A stretch of 47,535 nt of DNA from Anaerolineales bacterium (GTDB lineage: Bacteria; Chloroflexota; Anaerolineae; Anaerolineales; Villigracilaceae): the NCBI GenBank assembly GCA_030018695.1, contig JASEHI010000011.1:1-47535 (forward strand). The letters run 5' to 3'. Below the pieces are notes generated by a model, which searched no databases, had not been told where the DNA came from, and was given only the letters and a program-made list of their open reading frames with translations. The first letter of the stretch is position 1, and each line of letters begins with the position of its first letter. Position numbers and translations under genes: made by a program. This document shows positions 22,642-31,375 of the stretch, piece by piece.

Positions 22642-24288
22642 CTACTTCATCATCGGCATCTTGATCCCATGCTTCTTCGCCGCCTCGATGGCGATAGCAT
22701 AACCCGCGTCGGCGTGACGCACCACACCCAGGCCGGGATCGGCGGTCAGCACGCGTTCCAAGCGTTTCGAGGCTGCGGGCGTGCCATCCGCGACGATGAC
22801 CTGACCGGCGTGTTGACTGTAGCCGATGCCCACCCCGCCGCCGTGATGGAACGAGACCCAGGTCGCGCCGCCGACGGCGTTGAGCATGGCGTTGAGCAGC
22901 GGCCAGTCTGAGACGGCGTCGCTGCCGTCCTTCATCGCCTCGGTCTCGCGGTTGGGGCTGGCGACCGAACCCGCGTCCAGGTGGTCGCGGCCAATCACAA
23001 TCGGGGCTTTGAGGATGCCCTGCGCCACCATGGCGTTGAATTTCAGCCCGGCTTTGGCGCGTTCGCCGTAGCCCAGCCAGCAAATCCTGGCCGGCAATCC
23101 CTGAAACGGGACTTTCTCGCGCGCCATCTTCAGCCAGCGGTGCAGGTGGGCGTCGGCGGGGAAAAGCTCCATCACGGCTTCGTCGGTGCGGTAGATATCT
23201 TCCGGGTCGCCGGAAAGCGCCACCCAGCGGAAGGGGCCTTTGCCCTCGCAGAACAGCGGGCGGATGTAGGCCGGGACGAAACCCGGGAACTCGAAGGCGT
23301 CCGTCACGCCGTAATCGTAGGCGCGCTGGCGCAGGTTGTTGCCGTAGTCGAATACCTCCGCGCCCTGGCGTTTGAATTCCAACATGGCTTGGACATGTTT
23401 CGCCATCGAAGCCATGGACTTTTTCTCATATTCTTTTGGGTTGGACTTGCGCAACTCCTCGGCGGCGGTCACGCTCAAGCCGGATGGCACGTAGAAGAGC
23501 ACGTCGTGGGCCGGCGTCTGGTCGGTAACCACGTCGGGGATGACGCCGCGCGCCGCCAGTTCCGGATACACCTCCGCGGCGTTGCCGATGAGCCCGACCG
23601 AGAGCGGCTTTTGCTGGTCTTTGGCTTCCTCGACCAGCGTCATGGCTTCTTCGAGCGTGTCCACCACCCTATCCACGTAGCCGATCTCGAGGCGGCGTTT
23701 GGCCCGCGCCGGGTCCACTTCCACGATCAGGCCGACGCCCTCGTTCATGGTAATGGCCAGCGGCTGTGCGCCGCCCATCCCGCCCAGGCCAGCGGTCAGG
23801 CAGAATTTACCCTTGAGCGAACTCCAGCCGCGCAGTTTCGCCAGTGCGCCGAAGGTCTCGTAAGTACCTTGCAGAATTCCCTGCGTGCCGATGTAAATCC
23901 ACGAACCGGCGGTCATCTGGCCGTACATGATCAGGCCCTGCGCGGCGAGCTTGTCGAAGTGCTCCTGCGTGGCCCAGTGCGGCACCAGGTTGGAATTGGC
24001 AATCAGGACGCGCGGCGCGTCGGGATGCGTCGGGAAAACCGCCACCGGCTTGCCGGATTGCACCAGCAGCGTCTCATCGTCTTCGAGATTCTTGAGCGAC
24101 TCGAGGATGGCGTCGAAACACTCCCAGTTGCGGGCTGCCTGTCCGCGCCCGCCGTAGACGACCAGGTTTTCGGGTTTCTCGGCCACTTCCGGGTCGAGGT
24201 TGTTCTGGATCATGCGATAGGCGGCTTCGGTCAGCCAGGACTTGCAGGTTAGTTGCGTCCCGCTTGGGGCGCGCACGATGCGAGGCAT
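22642..24288 (-). CDS. hutU: Urocanate hydratase
   Basis: 548 aa, full length for urocanase, which hydrates urocanate to imidazolonepropionate in histidine breakdown using NAD+ as electrophile. Diagnostic parts are [14 protein letters not shown], the NAD-binding [25 protein letters not shown] with the conserved Cys, and [20 protein letters not shown]. The ATG at 24288 follows GGAGA. No hutH, hutI or hutG is next to it, so the pathway must be completed from elsewhere. It is nine bases downstream of the LysM lipoprotein and may share its transcript. Confidence 0.96.
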   Translation of the reverse strand: MPRIVRAPSGTQLTCKSWLTEAAYRMIQNNLDPEVAEKPENLVVYGGRGQAARNWECFDAILESLKNLEDDETLLVQSGKPVAVFPTHPDAPRVLIANSNLVPHWATQEHFDKLAAQGLIMYGQMTAGSWIYIGTQGILQGTYETFGALAKLRGWSSLKGKFCLTAGLGGMGGAQPLAITMNEGVGLIVEVDPARAKRRLEIGYVDRVVDTLEEAMTLVEEAKDQQKPLSVGLIGNAAEVYPELAARGVIPDVVTDQTPAHDVLFYVPSGLSVTAAEELRKSNPKEYEKKSMASMAKHVQAMLEFKRQGAEVFDYGNNLRQRAYDYGVTDAFEFPGFVPAYIRPLFCEGKGPFRWVALSGDPEDIYRTDEAVMELFPADAHLHRWLKMAREKVPFQGLPARICWLGYGERAKAGLKFNAMVAQGILKAPIVIGRDHLDAGSVASPNRETEAMKDGSDAVSDWPLLNAMLNAVGGATWVSFHHGGGVGIGYSQHAGQVIVADGTPAASKRLERVLTADPGLGVVRHADAGYAIAIEAAKKHGIKMPMMK

Positions 24289-24296
24289 AGATTCTC

Positions 24297-25238
24297 CTAT
24301 CTTGCTTCCACCAGTAAATCCAGGTAGTCAATGGGCGCACTGAGGCTGTAAACCAGGAAATCAAAGGCTAAAATGCTATCTGCCTTCAAAGGCTCGCTCG
24401 CATTCCATCTACGCACACCGACCACGTGACCATATTGATCGTAGGCCACCCCGAGCACCCAAAGCGTGCCAGCCGTTGCGCTTTGCGTCGTCAGGGCGGC
24501 GCGACCGGTGACGTGCGCCGTCCGCCCGGGCCAATCCACGCGCACCAGCGTATTTTGCAGGGCGATGGGCAGGTAGCGCAGGTCGTCCGCGGACAGGCGG
24601 ATGGCGGTTAGAACCTGGGCGCGGGGATGGACGTCGGCGGGAAGCGGCGCGGGAAAGAAGGCGGCGAGCGGCATTTTCCTTCCCGCAGGGAGGATATTCA
24701 GCAATCCATAGGCCACCTGACTGCCAATTTCCTGCCCGGAATCATCCAGCAAGGTGATCTGCATTGAGAGATTCTCGATTATCTCCGCGTAATTGTTGTG
24801 CGCCAGCGCGAAGCACCACAGGCCACCCTCGGCGCTCGGCCAGCAGTCCGTTTGCAGGATCGCCAAAGGGACCGGCGTGGGCGTCGGTTCGCCAGAGGTG
24901 TTCCCGCCGAGGGGAATCGTCAGCAGCGCGCCGACCTGCAAGGCAGTGGGTGAGAGGCCCGGGTTGGCGGTCAGCAGGTCGTCCAGGCGCACGTCGAAGC
25001 GCGTCGCGATGCCGCTCAAGGTATCCCCGGCGGCGACGGTGTAGGTGAACGGCGTCGGGGTGGGGAGCAGCATCTCGGTCAGCGGTGGGAGCGGGGTGAC
25101 AACGAATAGCGTGGCGGCCGGGGTGGCCGTCTGGTAGGGGCGCGGGCTGGCGAACGGCGTGGCAGGCCCGAGGTCCGATTTGCCTCCGCAGGCAGTTAGT
25201 CCCACCAAGACAGCCATCAGGAAAATGAGTCTGCGCAT
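24297..25238 (-). CDS. LysM-domain lipoprotein
   Basis: 313 aa. The signal sequence [19 protein letters not shown] ends in a lipobox (LTAC), so the mature protein is lipid-anchored outside. A proline/threonine linker leads to one LysM domain ([26 protein letters not shown]; about 66-112), which binds glycan such as peptidoglycan. The remaining roughly 190 residues are beta-rich, with a repeated FxG/DxxGQEI pattern (FxLAxG-like), of unknown role. The ATG at 25238 is seven bases after TATAAT; a longer in-frame start has no support. Confidence 0.85.
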   Translation of the reverse strand: MRRLIFLMAVLVGLTACGGKSDLGPATPFASPRPYQTATPAATLFVVTPLPPLTEMLLPTPTPFTYTVAAGDTLSGIATRFDVRLDDLLTANPGLSPTALQVGALLTIPLGGNTSGEPTPTPVPLAILQTDCWPSAEGGLWCFALAHNNYAEIIENLSMQITLLDDSGQEIGSQVAYGLLNILPAGRKMPLAAFFPAPLPADVHPRAQVLTAIRLSADDLRYLPIALQNTLVRVDWPGRTAHVTGRAALTTQSATAGTLWVLGVAYDQYGHVVGVRRWNASEPLKADSILAFDFLVYSLSAPIDYLDLLVEAR

Positions 25239-25245
25239 ACCCTGA

Positions 25246-25251
25246 ATTATA
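25246..25251 (-). promoter_or_regulatory. -10 box of the LysM lipoprotein gene
   Basis: TATAAT on the minus strand, seven bases before ATG 25238, with no Shine-Dalgarno. It belongs to the set of leaderless-type starts. Confidence 0.55.
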
Positions 25252-25305
25252 CCCCGCGCCACGTGTTCCCGCAGTTCGGGGCTTGCCCCATCCATCAGCC
25301 TGTGC

Positions 25306-25311
25306 TAGACT
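25306..25311 (+). promoter_or_regulatory. -10-like box of the TPR gene
   Basis: TAGACT (preceded by GC), then CAACGC, then ATG 25318. It has the same six-base spacing as other leaderless candidates but a weaker box. Confidence 0.45.
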
Positions 25312-25317
25312 CAACGC

Positions 25318-27099
25318 ATGGCCGAAGATACCATGCTCCTGGAGGCTATCGAGGCGCTGCGCAAAAAAGACCCGGCGCGCGCCAAAGATTTGCTGACGCG
25401 CCTGTTGAAGGCCGACCAAAATAATGCGACTTACTGGGTCTGGTTGAGCGCGGCAGTGGACTCGCCGAAGGAACGCCTCTATTGCCTGCAGACGGCGCTC
25501 AAACTGGAGCCTGGGAATGTGGCCGCGAAACGCGGCCTGACCATGCTCGGCGCGCTGCCGCCGGACGATTCTATCCCGCCCTTCCCGCTCAACCGCCCGC
25601 GCCGGTGGGAAGAAAAACTGGTTATCCAGGCGGAAGAGAAACCCAAGAAGAGGGGTTGGGCTAACCCGCTCGTCCGCCTGTTGCTGGTGATCGCGGGCAG
25701 CGCGATGCTTATCGCCATAGTCTTATTGGCTCTAATGCTGCCGCGTGGCGCTGCGTTGCGCGTCCTCAAGACCCCCACCCACCGCCCGACGGCGACAGTT
25801 TCGCTCACACCCTCCAGCACGCCCCTCTTCCGGACTCCCACCCCGACCTTCGCCGCACCCACGCCGCTCTGGATGCTTTTACCGGCCACTTACACACCCA
25901 CGCCGTTGTACGTCGTGACGCAGCATCCGGTAACCAGTTCGGATGCGTACAAAGCGGCTATTCGCTATTTCAAGCAGGGCGAATACCAGAACGCCATCAA
26001 CCTGTTCCAGCAGGTGCTGGTCATTGAGCCGAACGCTGTGGATGCGTATTATTACATCGGCGAGAGCTATCGTTTCATGGGAAATGACGCCCAGGCGTTG
26101 GCTGCCTATAAAGAGGCCGTCAAGCTCAATCCTGGTTTCGCACCCGGCTACCTGGGTCAGGCGTTGGCAGTCGAAGCGATAAACCCGGAGGCCGATATTT
26201 CAGCCTATCTGGATAAGGCCATTCAACTGGATGCGCAATTTACCGCCGCGTACCTGGCGCGGGGTGCACGGCGCATCCGCCTCGGCGACCCGATTGCTGC
26301 TCTGGCTGACCTGGAGACAGCCAAAAGCCTCAGCCCGGATTCTCCCCTGGTGTATCTCTACCTGGCGCAGGCACAGATGGGTTTGGGCCGCTACGCGGAG
26401 GCCTTGGCATCTGCCAAGAAAGCCAACGAGCTGGATATGACTTTGCTGCCGGCTTATCTGGTCTTGGGACAGGCTTACAGCGCCACCGGCCAGTTGGAAC
26501 AGGCTGTCGGCGCGCTGCAAACTTACACGCTTTACCAACCCGACGATCCCAGCGCCTTCGTCATCCTGGGCGCGGGTTACAACGCGGCCGGGGATTACCG
26601 CGCGGCGGTCTCCGTCCTCGATCGGGCCATCGGAATGGATAAAAAGTATGCCGAAGCCTATTACCAACGCGGCCTGGCCTATCTGAGTCTGAAAGAGTTG
26701 GATAAGGCTGAACAGGATTTCAAGGCCGCGGCGGCCTATGACCCATCTGACTTCGATGCCCAACTGGGGCTGGCGCGCGTCTATCTGATGCAGGGCCAAG
26801 CCGGAAACGCCTACATGCAGATCGAACGCGACGTGCGTCCGTTGGTCAAGAATAACCGGTTATTACAGGCTCAAGCGGATTACTGGGAAGCCATTTGCCT
26901 GGAAGAGTTGAATGAAACCCGGAATGCCGAGCGCTACTGGCGCAACTTGTTGGAATTGCCTGCCGATTTCGTGATGCCGAAAGATGTCGTTCCGGCGGAT
27001 TGGCGCGAGCAGGCGAGGAGACGTCTGGCGACCGCCACACCTTCGCCGACGGCCACGCCGAAGGTGACGCCGACGCCCACATTCACCCGCACACCTTAA
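25318..27099 (+). CDS. Membrane-anchored TPR protein
   Basis: 593 aa. An N-terminal helical TPR-like segment (about 1-75) is followed by one membrane helix (about 118-140, LLLVIAGSAMLIAIVLLALM), a Pro/Thr-rich linker (about 150-200) and then at least eight TPR units (AIRYFKQGEYQNAINLFQQV, AYYYIGESYRFMGNDAQALA, and so on) to about 540. The tail is again Thr/Pro-rich. Such proteins scaffold complexes at the membrane; no catalytic motif is seen. It is divergent from the LysM lipoprotein and may be co-regulated with it across a 79-bp gap. Confidence 0.85.
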   Translation: MAEDTMLLEAIEALRKKDPARAKDLLTRLLKADQNNATYWVWLSAAVDSPKERLYCLQTALKLEPGNVAAKRGLTMLGALPPDDSIPPFPLNRPRRWEEKLVIQAEEKPKKRGWANPLVRLLLVIAGSAMLIAIVLLALMLPRGAALRVLKTPTHRPTATVSLTPSSTPLFRTPTPTFAAPTPLWMLLPATYTPTPLYVVTQHPVTSSDAYKAAIRYFKQGEYQNAINLFQQVLVIEPNAVDAYYYIGESYRFMGNDAQALAAYKEAVKLNPGFAPGYLGQALAVEAINPEADISAYLDKAIQLDAQFTAAYLARGARRIRLGDPIAALADLETAKSLSPDSPLVYLYLAQAQMGLGRYAEALASAKKANELDMTLLPAYLVLGQAYSATGQLEQAVGALQTYTLYQPDDPSAFVILGAGYNAAGDYRAAVSVLDRAIGMDKKYAEAYYQRGLAYLSLKELDKAEQDFKAAAAYDPSDFDAQLGLARVYLMQGQAGNAYMQIERDVRPLVKNNRLLQAQADYWEAICLEELNETRNAERYWRNLLELPADFVMPKDVVPADWREQARRRLATATPSPTATPKVTPTPTFTRTP

Positions 27100-27491
27100 G
27101 GTATGTGATATTTCCCCCCGCACCCCTCGCACGGACACAACGCCCGCAGGTAATGCCAGTTATAGATACCGTAATCGTGTCCATCCTCCCAGACGGGTGC
27201 GATGGCGTACGAGCCGACGGGGAGCAGGTTCTTAAGCCGCGTGGCGGGGGAATCACCCAAGTGCATTTCAAAGACTTCCGGGCTGGGTTCGTTGCTCATT
27301 TTACCGAGTAGGCGCTGCCCTGAGCTTGCCGAAGGGTGCTGCGCATCGTGACCGCCGCGACACTCCACGCACGGACAGCCCGCCCGTAACAATGAAAACG
27401 AATACACGCTGGTATGCTCGTCGTCCCAAACGACGGTTAATTCTTTGGTTTGGCGATTGGCGGTGAGGGAGGTGGGTTTCATAATTATCAT
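27096..27491 (-). CDS. DUF971 protein with an in-frame palindromic repeat insert
   Basis: 131 aa. The DUF971 (gamma-butyrobetaine-hydroxylase-like N-terminal) pattern is clear: TVVWDDEHTSVYSFSLLRAG with CPCVEC, GSYAIAPVWEDGHDYGIYNW and the final CPCEGCGGK; the cysteine pairs suggest metal binding. Between GGH and NEPSPEVF the protein carries AQHPSASSGQRLLGK, which is exactly the translation of an interspersed repeat. The start ATG 27491 overlaps the stop of the SH3 gene (ATGA). Its 3' end overlaps the convergent TPR gene by 4 bp. Confidence 0.82.
   Translation of the reverse strand: MIIMKPTSLTANRQTKELTVVWDDEHTSVYSFSLLRAGCPCVECRGGHDAQHPSASSGQRLLGKMSNEPSPEVFEMHLGDSPATRLKNLLPVGSYAIAPVWEDGHDYGIYNWHYLRALCPCEGCGGKYHIP
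27303..27344 (-). repeat. Interspersed palindromic repeat, long form, inside a coding region
   Basis: In the gene direction: GCGCAGCACCCTTCGGCAAG, CTCAGGGCAGCGCC, TACTCGGT. It has the same layout as 1922-1961. It is read in frame by the DUF971 gene and adds about 14-15 residues without a stop. Confidence 0.8.
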
Positions 27492-28048
27492 GGGGATGGG
27501 ATAACGGATAAATAATCCTGCACCGCCCAGCCGGAACGGGTCTGGTCGTAGGGGGCGGTCAGATACCACCAGGTGTGGCCGTCAGCCTGTTGCGGGCCGT
27601 CGGTCACCAGGAAAGCCTCCGAATCGTGACCCAGGAATAGCGGCGGGCTGTTTAACCCCGGCTTAGCGCGCAGACGCAGCCCCTGGCCTTCAGTGCCGCT
27701 GATCTGCACGTAGACGCCGACGGTAAACGTACCAGGCAAAGGGGTGGGGGTGACAACAAATGAAGAGGCGGCTGGCAGCGGCGGGGTGGGGGTAGGAGCC
27801 ACGTAGCGCGGCGTGGAGGTCGGGGCGGGGATGAGGGTCAGCGCGGCGGAAACCGGCCCCAGAGCCTGGTTTGCCTGCGCCAGTGCCACCGTTAGGCCTT
27901 CGGCAGGCACAGGTGAGGCGACCGCCGAAGGGTCCGGGAGGTGTGCGGCTGGTCCTATCCACAGAATATAGGCCAACGTCGCACACAGCAATACGGAGGC
28001 AGTCGTCAACGCGCCCAGTATGACTTTGATGTTCAGGATGTTTTTCAT
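27488..28048 (-). CDS. Membrane-anchored SH3-like domain protein
   Basis: 186 aa. One N-terminal membrane helix (about 8-30, VILGALTTASVLLCATLAYIL), a Pro/Thr/Ala-rich linker (about 70-105), and a C-terminal bacterial SH3-like domain (about 108-183: VGVYVQISGTEGQGLRLRAK, AFLVTDGPQQADGHTWWYLT). SH3b domains bind cell-wall peptides. The start overlaps the lipid kinase stop by ATGA and its own stop overlaps the DUF971 start, so the three genes are translationally coupled. Confidence 0.82.
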   Translation of the reverse strand: MKNILNIKVILGALTTASVLLCATLAYILWIGPAAHLPDPSAVASPVPAEGLTVALAQANQALGPVSAALTLIPAPTSTPRYVAPTPTPPLPAASSFVVTPTPLPGTFTVGVYVQISGTEGQGLRLRAKPGLNSPPLFLGHDSEAFLVTDGPQQADGHTWWYLTAPYDQTRSGWAVQDYLSVIPSP

Positions 28049-29001
28049 CTAAATTCTGTTGCCTTATGGCCACAGAGACGCTCCGCCGCCTGGGGGGGCA
28101 TCAGCACACGTAATGCCTGCGGCGCGATGCTGATCGTCACTTGCTGCCCGCCCAACATCGGCTCGCCGTCCATTTGGAGGGAAAATGGCGTTTCAGACTC
28201 TATCCGCGCGTTGCGGAATGGCAGGCAGCGCGCCTGATCCGAGGTGACATGCCGGCCGGCGGTGATGGCGAAGAAATGACGGAAAGCATCCGCCAGGCTG
28301 TCGCCGCTGAGCAGCCAGAGATCCATTTCGCCGTCGTCCAGATAAGCCTGGGGCGAGATCTCTGCCAGTCCGCCGAGATAATGACGTATGTTGCTCGCCA
28401 CAGCCAGCAGGTAGTGTCCCTCGACGCGCTTGTCGTCGGCCCAAACGCGCAGGTTCATGCCATGCCAGAGCATGGCGTTCCAGATGGTCGTAGCGGCGTA
28501 ATGCGGGATAGAAAGATACTTTTCGAAGCGCTTGCGCGGTTCTAATTTATGAACGGTGAGAGCATCCAGGCCGATGCCGGCCCACATCAGGAAAGGCTGG
28601 TCGTTGCACAGACCCAGGTCTACTGTGTAGATGGGCGCGTGCGCCAAGATCTGGGCATTCTCGCGAAAGGCTCTCAGGTGATTCCAAGTGAAGGCATTCA
28701 ACCCGATCTCGCGCGCCCAAACGTTGGAAGTGCCTGCCGGTAGGACACCGAGAGCGGTCTGCGAGCCGATCAAGCCAGCCGCCACCTGGCCGACCGTCCC
28801 ATCCCCGCCGATGGCGAAGACAGCGGAGAATTTCTCCGTGGCGGCCTGGCGGGCCAGTTGCGTGGCGTGGCGGATGTTGATCGTCTCGGCCACCTCGACG
28901 CTCCAGCCAGCCTCATTCAAAACTCGGATGATACCGCTTACGAATGGGCGCACCGAAAAGCGTCCGGCAGCCGGGTTATAGATCAGGAGTGTGTTGACCA
29001 T
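28045..29001 (-). CDS. Diacylglycerol kinase-family lipid kinase
   Basis: 318 aa. The DAGK catalytic domain shows NPAAGRF at the N-terminus, the nucleotide-binding AIGGDGTVGQVAAGL and GVLPAGTSNVWAREIG, and the C-terminal YLDDGEMDLWLLS segment typical of the YegS/DgkB group. It phosphorylates diacylglycerol or a related lipid. The ATG at 29001 lies six bases after TATAAT; upstream in-frame codons would run through the promoter. It heads a coupled three-gene run and is divergent from the protein kinase gene. Confidence 0.9.
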   Translation of the reverse strand: MVNTLLIYNPAAGRFSVRPFVSGIIRVLNEAGWSVEVAETINIRHATQLARQAATEKFSAVFAIGGDGTVGQVAAGLIGSQTALGVLPAGTSNVWAREIGLNAFTWNHLRAFRENAQILAHAPIYTVDLGLCNDQPFLMWAGIGLDALTVHKLEPRKRFEKYLSIPHYAATTIWNAMLWHGMNLRVWADDKRVEGHYLLAVASNIRHYLGGLAEISPQAYLDDGEMDLWLLSGDSLADAFRHFFAITAGRHVTSDQARCLPFRNARIESETPFSLQMDGEPMLGGQQVTISIAPQALRVLMPPQAAERLCGHKATEFR

Positions 29002-29007
29002 GCCGCT

Positions 29008-29013
29008 ATTATA
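29008..29013 (-). promoter_or_regulatory. Leaderless-type -10 box of the lipid kinase gene
   Basis: TATAAT on the minus strand, then AGCGGC, then ATG 29001. No ribosome binding site is present. Confidence 0.6.
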
Positions 29014-29057
29014 AGGGGCTTTGAGAATTTCAGTAGAGAAGATGCCAAAAAAGGCCG

Positions 29058-29063
29058 TATAAT
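29058..29063 (+). promoter_or_regulatory. -10 box of the protein kinase gene
   Basis: TATAAT 31 bp before ATG 29095. Unlike its divergent neighbour, this transcript would have a leader of about 25 nt with an AAGGA ribosome binding site. No convincing -35 is seen. Confidence 0.5.
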
Positions 29064-29094
29064 AGACTGTGACTTTCACTTTGCACAAGGAACT

Positions 29095-30132
29095 ATGGAA
29101 GAAACGCGCCTGCTCAACGATCGTTATCAGTTGCTCGAAGGACTTGGCAAGGGTGGCATGGCCTTCGTTTATCGAGCGCGTGACCTGATGCTTGAACGCT
29201 ACGTGGGGGTCAAGATCATGCGCGAGGACTTTTCACGCGATCCAGCCTTTCAGGAACGTTTCCGTCAGGAAGCCAAGGCGGCTGCCAATCTCTCCCATCC
29301 CAACATTGTCACCGTTCACGATTTTGGGTTGGACGCCGGAAAACTGTTCATCGTAATGGAATACGTCCCCGGCACGGACCTGAAGACGCTGCTCCAGCAA
29401 CGCGGCCGTTTCACCCCCGAGGAAGCCCTGCCGCTTATCATCCAGGCCTGCGCCGGGATCGGCTATGCCCACCGCGCCGGCCTGGTGCATTGCGACGTCA
29501 AGCCGCAGAACATGCTGGTCACGCCGGATCAACGCCTCAAAGTGGCCGATTTCGGCATCGCCCGCGCCCTGGCTTCGATCCGCCCCGACGAGAAGAGTGA
29601 CGTGGTTTGGGGTTCGCCGCAATATTTTTCCCCCGAGCAGGCCTCCGGCGCGGCGCCATCCCCGGCTTCGGATGTCTACTCGCTGGGCGTGGTAATGTAT
29701 GAGATGTTGACCGGCGCCTTGCCTTTCAACGCGACCACTGCCACTGAGCTGGCTCGCATGCATCTGGATGTCCAGCCGCCGCGGCTGACCGAAATGCTCC
29801 CCGACATTTCGCCCACACTGGAACAGATCCTGCTCAAGGTGCTTTCGAAAGAGCCATCCGCTCGTTATCGCACCGCGGACCAATTGGGACGCGTGCTGCT
29901 GAACTTCGGGGACGCCCGCAACGCCCCGGCGCTGGCTTTGACCCCGGAAGCGGCTCCCGTTATGGAGTACACCATCCCCCCCGCCGAAGGCCTGACGGTA
30001 GCCGAAGAGATGGCCAGCCTGAATATTGACTGGGTCTCGGTCGGTTTGGGCTTGTTGGCCTTGCTGGCGGTCGGTGGACTGATCCCATTCTGGGTTTGGG
30101 TGTATTTCGTGTATAATCCGCCCATTCGGTAA
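29095..30132 (+). CDS. PknB/PrkC-type serine/threonine protein kinase
   Basis: 345 aa. Hanks-type kinase: Gly-rich loop LGKGGMAFVYRARD, catalytic Lys in GVKIMRED, HCDVKPQN (Asp about 132), DFGIARAL, SPQYFSPEQASG, and SDVYSLGVVMYEMLTG. One C-terminal membrane helix (about 312-335, VGLGLLALLAVGGLIPFWVW) anchors it, with almost nothing outside, so it lacks the PASTA sensor of PrkC. The ATG at 29095 follows AAGGA. Its place just before rpe and rpmB matches the Bacillus prkC-rsgA-rpe-rpmB region. Confidence 0.93.
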   Translation: MEETRLLNDRYQLLEGLGKGGMAFVYRARDLMLERYVGVKIMREDFSRDPAFQERFRQEAKAAANLSHPNIVTVHDFGLDAGKLFIVMEYVPGTDLKTLLQQRGRFTPEEALPLIIQACAGIGYAHRAGLVHCDVKPQNMLVTPDQRLKVADFGIARALASIRPDEKSDVVWGSPQYFSPEQASGAAPSPASDVYSLGVVMYEMLTGALPFNATTATELARMHLDVQPPRLTEMLPDISPTLEQILLKVLSKEPSARYRTADQLGRVLLNFGDARNAPALALTPEAAPVMEYTIPPAEGLTVAEEMASLNIDWVSVGLGLLALLAVGGLIPFWVWVYFVYNPPIR

Positions 30133-30137
30133 GGTTT

Positions 30138-30249
30138 GCACGTTTGCACGTTGGCACGTTTGCACGTTTGCACGTTTGCACGTTGGCACGTTTACACGTT
30201 GGCACGTTGGCACGTTAGCACGTTAGCACGTTGGCAGGTTGGCAGGTTT
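30138..30249. repeat. 8-bp tandem array, 14 units
   Basis: Fourteen consecutive 8-bp units of the form GCACGTTN (last base T, G or A), with slight decay at units 8, 13 and 14. It fills the gap between the protein kinase and rpe and ends 32 bp before the rpe start. Confidence 0.92.
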
Positions 30250-30281
30250 TCTTACGTTTTACGGTTTTGGTTTCCTCACCC

Positions 30282-30950
30282 ATGTCCCAGAAATACATCC
30301 TCGCACCTTCCATCCTCTCGGCGGACTTTACCCGACTCGGCGAACAAATTGCCGAATGCGAGGCCGCCGGCGCGGATTGGATCCACGTGGACGTGATGGA
30401 TGGTCACTTTGTGCCGAATCTGACCATGGGGCCTTTCATTGTGGAGGCCTGCCGCCGGGTCACGAAGCTGCCTCTGGACGTGCATCTGATGGTCGAGTCT
30501 CCAGAGCGCTTACTGGAGGCCTTCGCGAAAGCCGGGGCGAGCCACCTGACCGTCCATGTGGAGACTTGTCCGAATTTAGATAGCACCTTGCAAAAAATCC
30601 GAGCCTTGGGCTGCGCCGCCGGCGTGACGTTGAACCCTGGCACGCCCGTCACAGCGATCGAGCCAGTCTTGCCTATGATTGACCTGGTGCTGGTGATGAC
30701 CGTCAACCCGGGCTACTCCAAGCAGACAATCCTGCCTGAGACGATCTCAAAGGTCGCCGCCCTGCGCCGCATGTTGGCTGCGATCGGTTCGTCTGCCTGG
30801 CTGGAGGTGGATGGCGGCATCTCGGCGCAGACCCTGCCAGAGCTCCGCAAAGCGGGCGCAAATGCCTTTGTCGCGGCGCATGCCGTGTTCGACTATCCAC
30901 AAGGCATCGCGGCGGGTATCCGGGAATTGAGGAGAGTAGTACCGAATTAA
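30282..30950 (+). CDS. rpe: Ribulose-phosphate 3-epimerase
   Basis: 222 aa, full length. It interconverts ribulose 5-phosphate and xylulose 5-phosphate in the pentose phosphate pathway. TIM-barrel signatures: LAPSILSADFTRLGEQI, the metal-site WIHVDVMDGHFVPNLTMG, DVHLMVESPE, MTVNPGYSKQ and WLEVDGGIS, with catalytic Asp in VDVMDG and EVDGG. The ATG at 30282 is chosen because MSQKYILAPS is the usual family N-terminus; a frame from 30231 begins inside the repeat array. No Shine-Dalgarno is obvious. The stop lies at the centre of a 26-bp palindrome. Confidence 0.95.
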   Translation: MSQKYILAPSILSADFTRLGEQIAECEAAGADWIHVDVMDGHFVPNLTMGPFIVEACRRVTKLPLDVHLMVESPERLLEAFAKAGASHLTVHVETCPNLDSTLQKIRALGCAAGVTLNPGTPVTAIEPVLPMIDLVLVMTVNPGYSKQTILPETISKVAALRRMLAAIGSSAWLEVDGGISAQTLPELRKAGANAFVAAHAVFDYPQGIAAGIRELRRVVPN

Positions 30951-30961
30951 TTCGGTACTAC
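30936..30961. terminator. Perfect 26-bp palindrome spanning the rpe stop codon
   Basis: GTAGTACCGAATT is followed directly by its exact complement AATTCGGTACTAC; the TAA stop is at the centre. An A-rich run follows. It may stall or terminate transcription, but without a T-tract on the plus strand this is uncertain. Confidence 0.5.
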
Positions 30962-30998
30962 AAAACAAAAATCACGACTTGCGCCGCGATCTTTGAAG

Positions 30999-31063
30999 GG
31001 CTGGTTTTCGCGAAGCATCCCAGAAGGGGGCTAACCAGCCGATTGGCGGCTAAGAAAGCCGCC
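30999..31063. repeat. Two adjacent hairpins between rpe and rpmB
   Basis: GGCTGGTT (30999-31006) pairs with AACCAGCC (31033-31040), then GGCGGC (31045-31050) with GCCGCC (31058-31063). The second resembles the REP-like palindromes at 17270 and 44695 and lies seven bases from the rpmB stop, so it may end convergent transcripts. Confidence 0.6.
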
Positions 31064-31069
31064 CTACGA

Positions 31070-31252
31070 TTATGCCGTCTTCACCAGTGTACGGATGCAC
31101 TTGGTGCAGAGCAGTTTCTTTAATTTGCGGCCGCTCGCGAGGACCGTCACCTTTTGCAGGTTCGGGCGGAAAGAGCGATTGGTCGCCCGCATCGAGAAAG
31201 ACCGGTTGTGACCGAAGGTGGTCGTCTTGCCACAATGTGCGCACTTAGCCAT
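31070..31252 (-). CDS. rpmB: 50S ribosomal protein L28
   Basis: 60 aa. It begins MAKCAHCGKTTTFGHNRSFS and ends LLCTKCIRTLVKTA, giving two CxxC pairs (C4, C7 and C49, C52), the zinc-binding form of L28. The motif SHSxRAT is present as FSMRATNRSFRPNLQKV. The ATG at 31252 follows AAAGGAAG. It is divergent from asp23, the same arrangement as rpmB/yloU in Bacillus. Confidence 0.95.
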   Translation of the reverse strand: MAKCAHCGKTTTFGHNRSFSMRATNRSFRPNLQKVTVLASGRKLKKLLCTKCIRTLVKTA

Positions 31253-31375
31253 CTTGCAACTTCCTTTCATACCATAATAGCTGACGGGTTTACCCGCTGA
31301 TTTCAAGCGGGTGATTTTACCACAGTTCGCATCCTTATTCAAGAAAAGTTGTTAATAAGATACAGAGGATTAATC

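Noticed and set aside
22981..24252. A 423-codon frame opposite hutU
   Set aside because: Antisense to a full-length urocanase with all signatures.
22642..24288. hutU as part of a histidine-utilisation operon
   Set aside because: No hutH, hutI, hutG or hutC is adjacent; the neighbours are a LysM lipoprotein and gene remnants.
30138..30249. Possible CRISPR array
   Set aside because: The period is 8 bp with no spacers, so it is a tandem microsatellite-like array.
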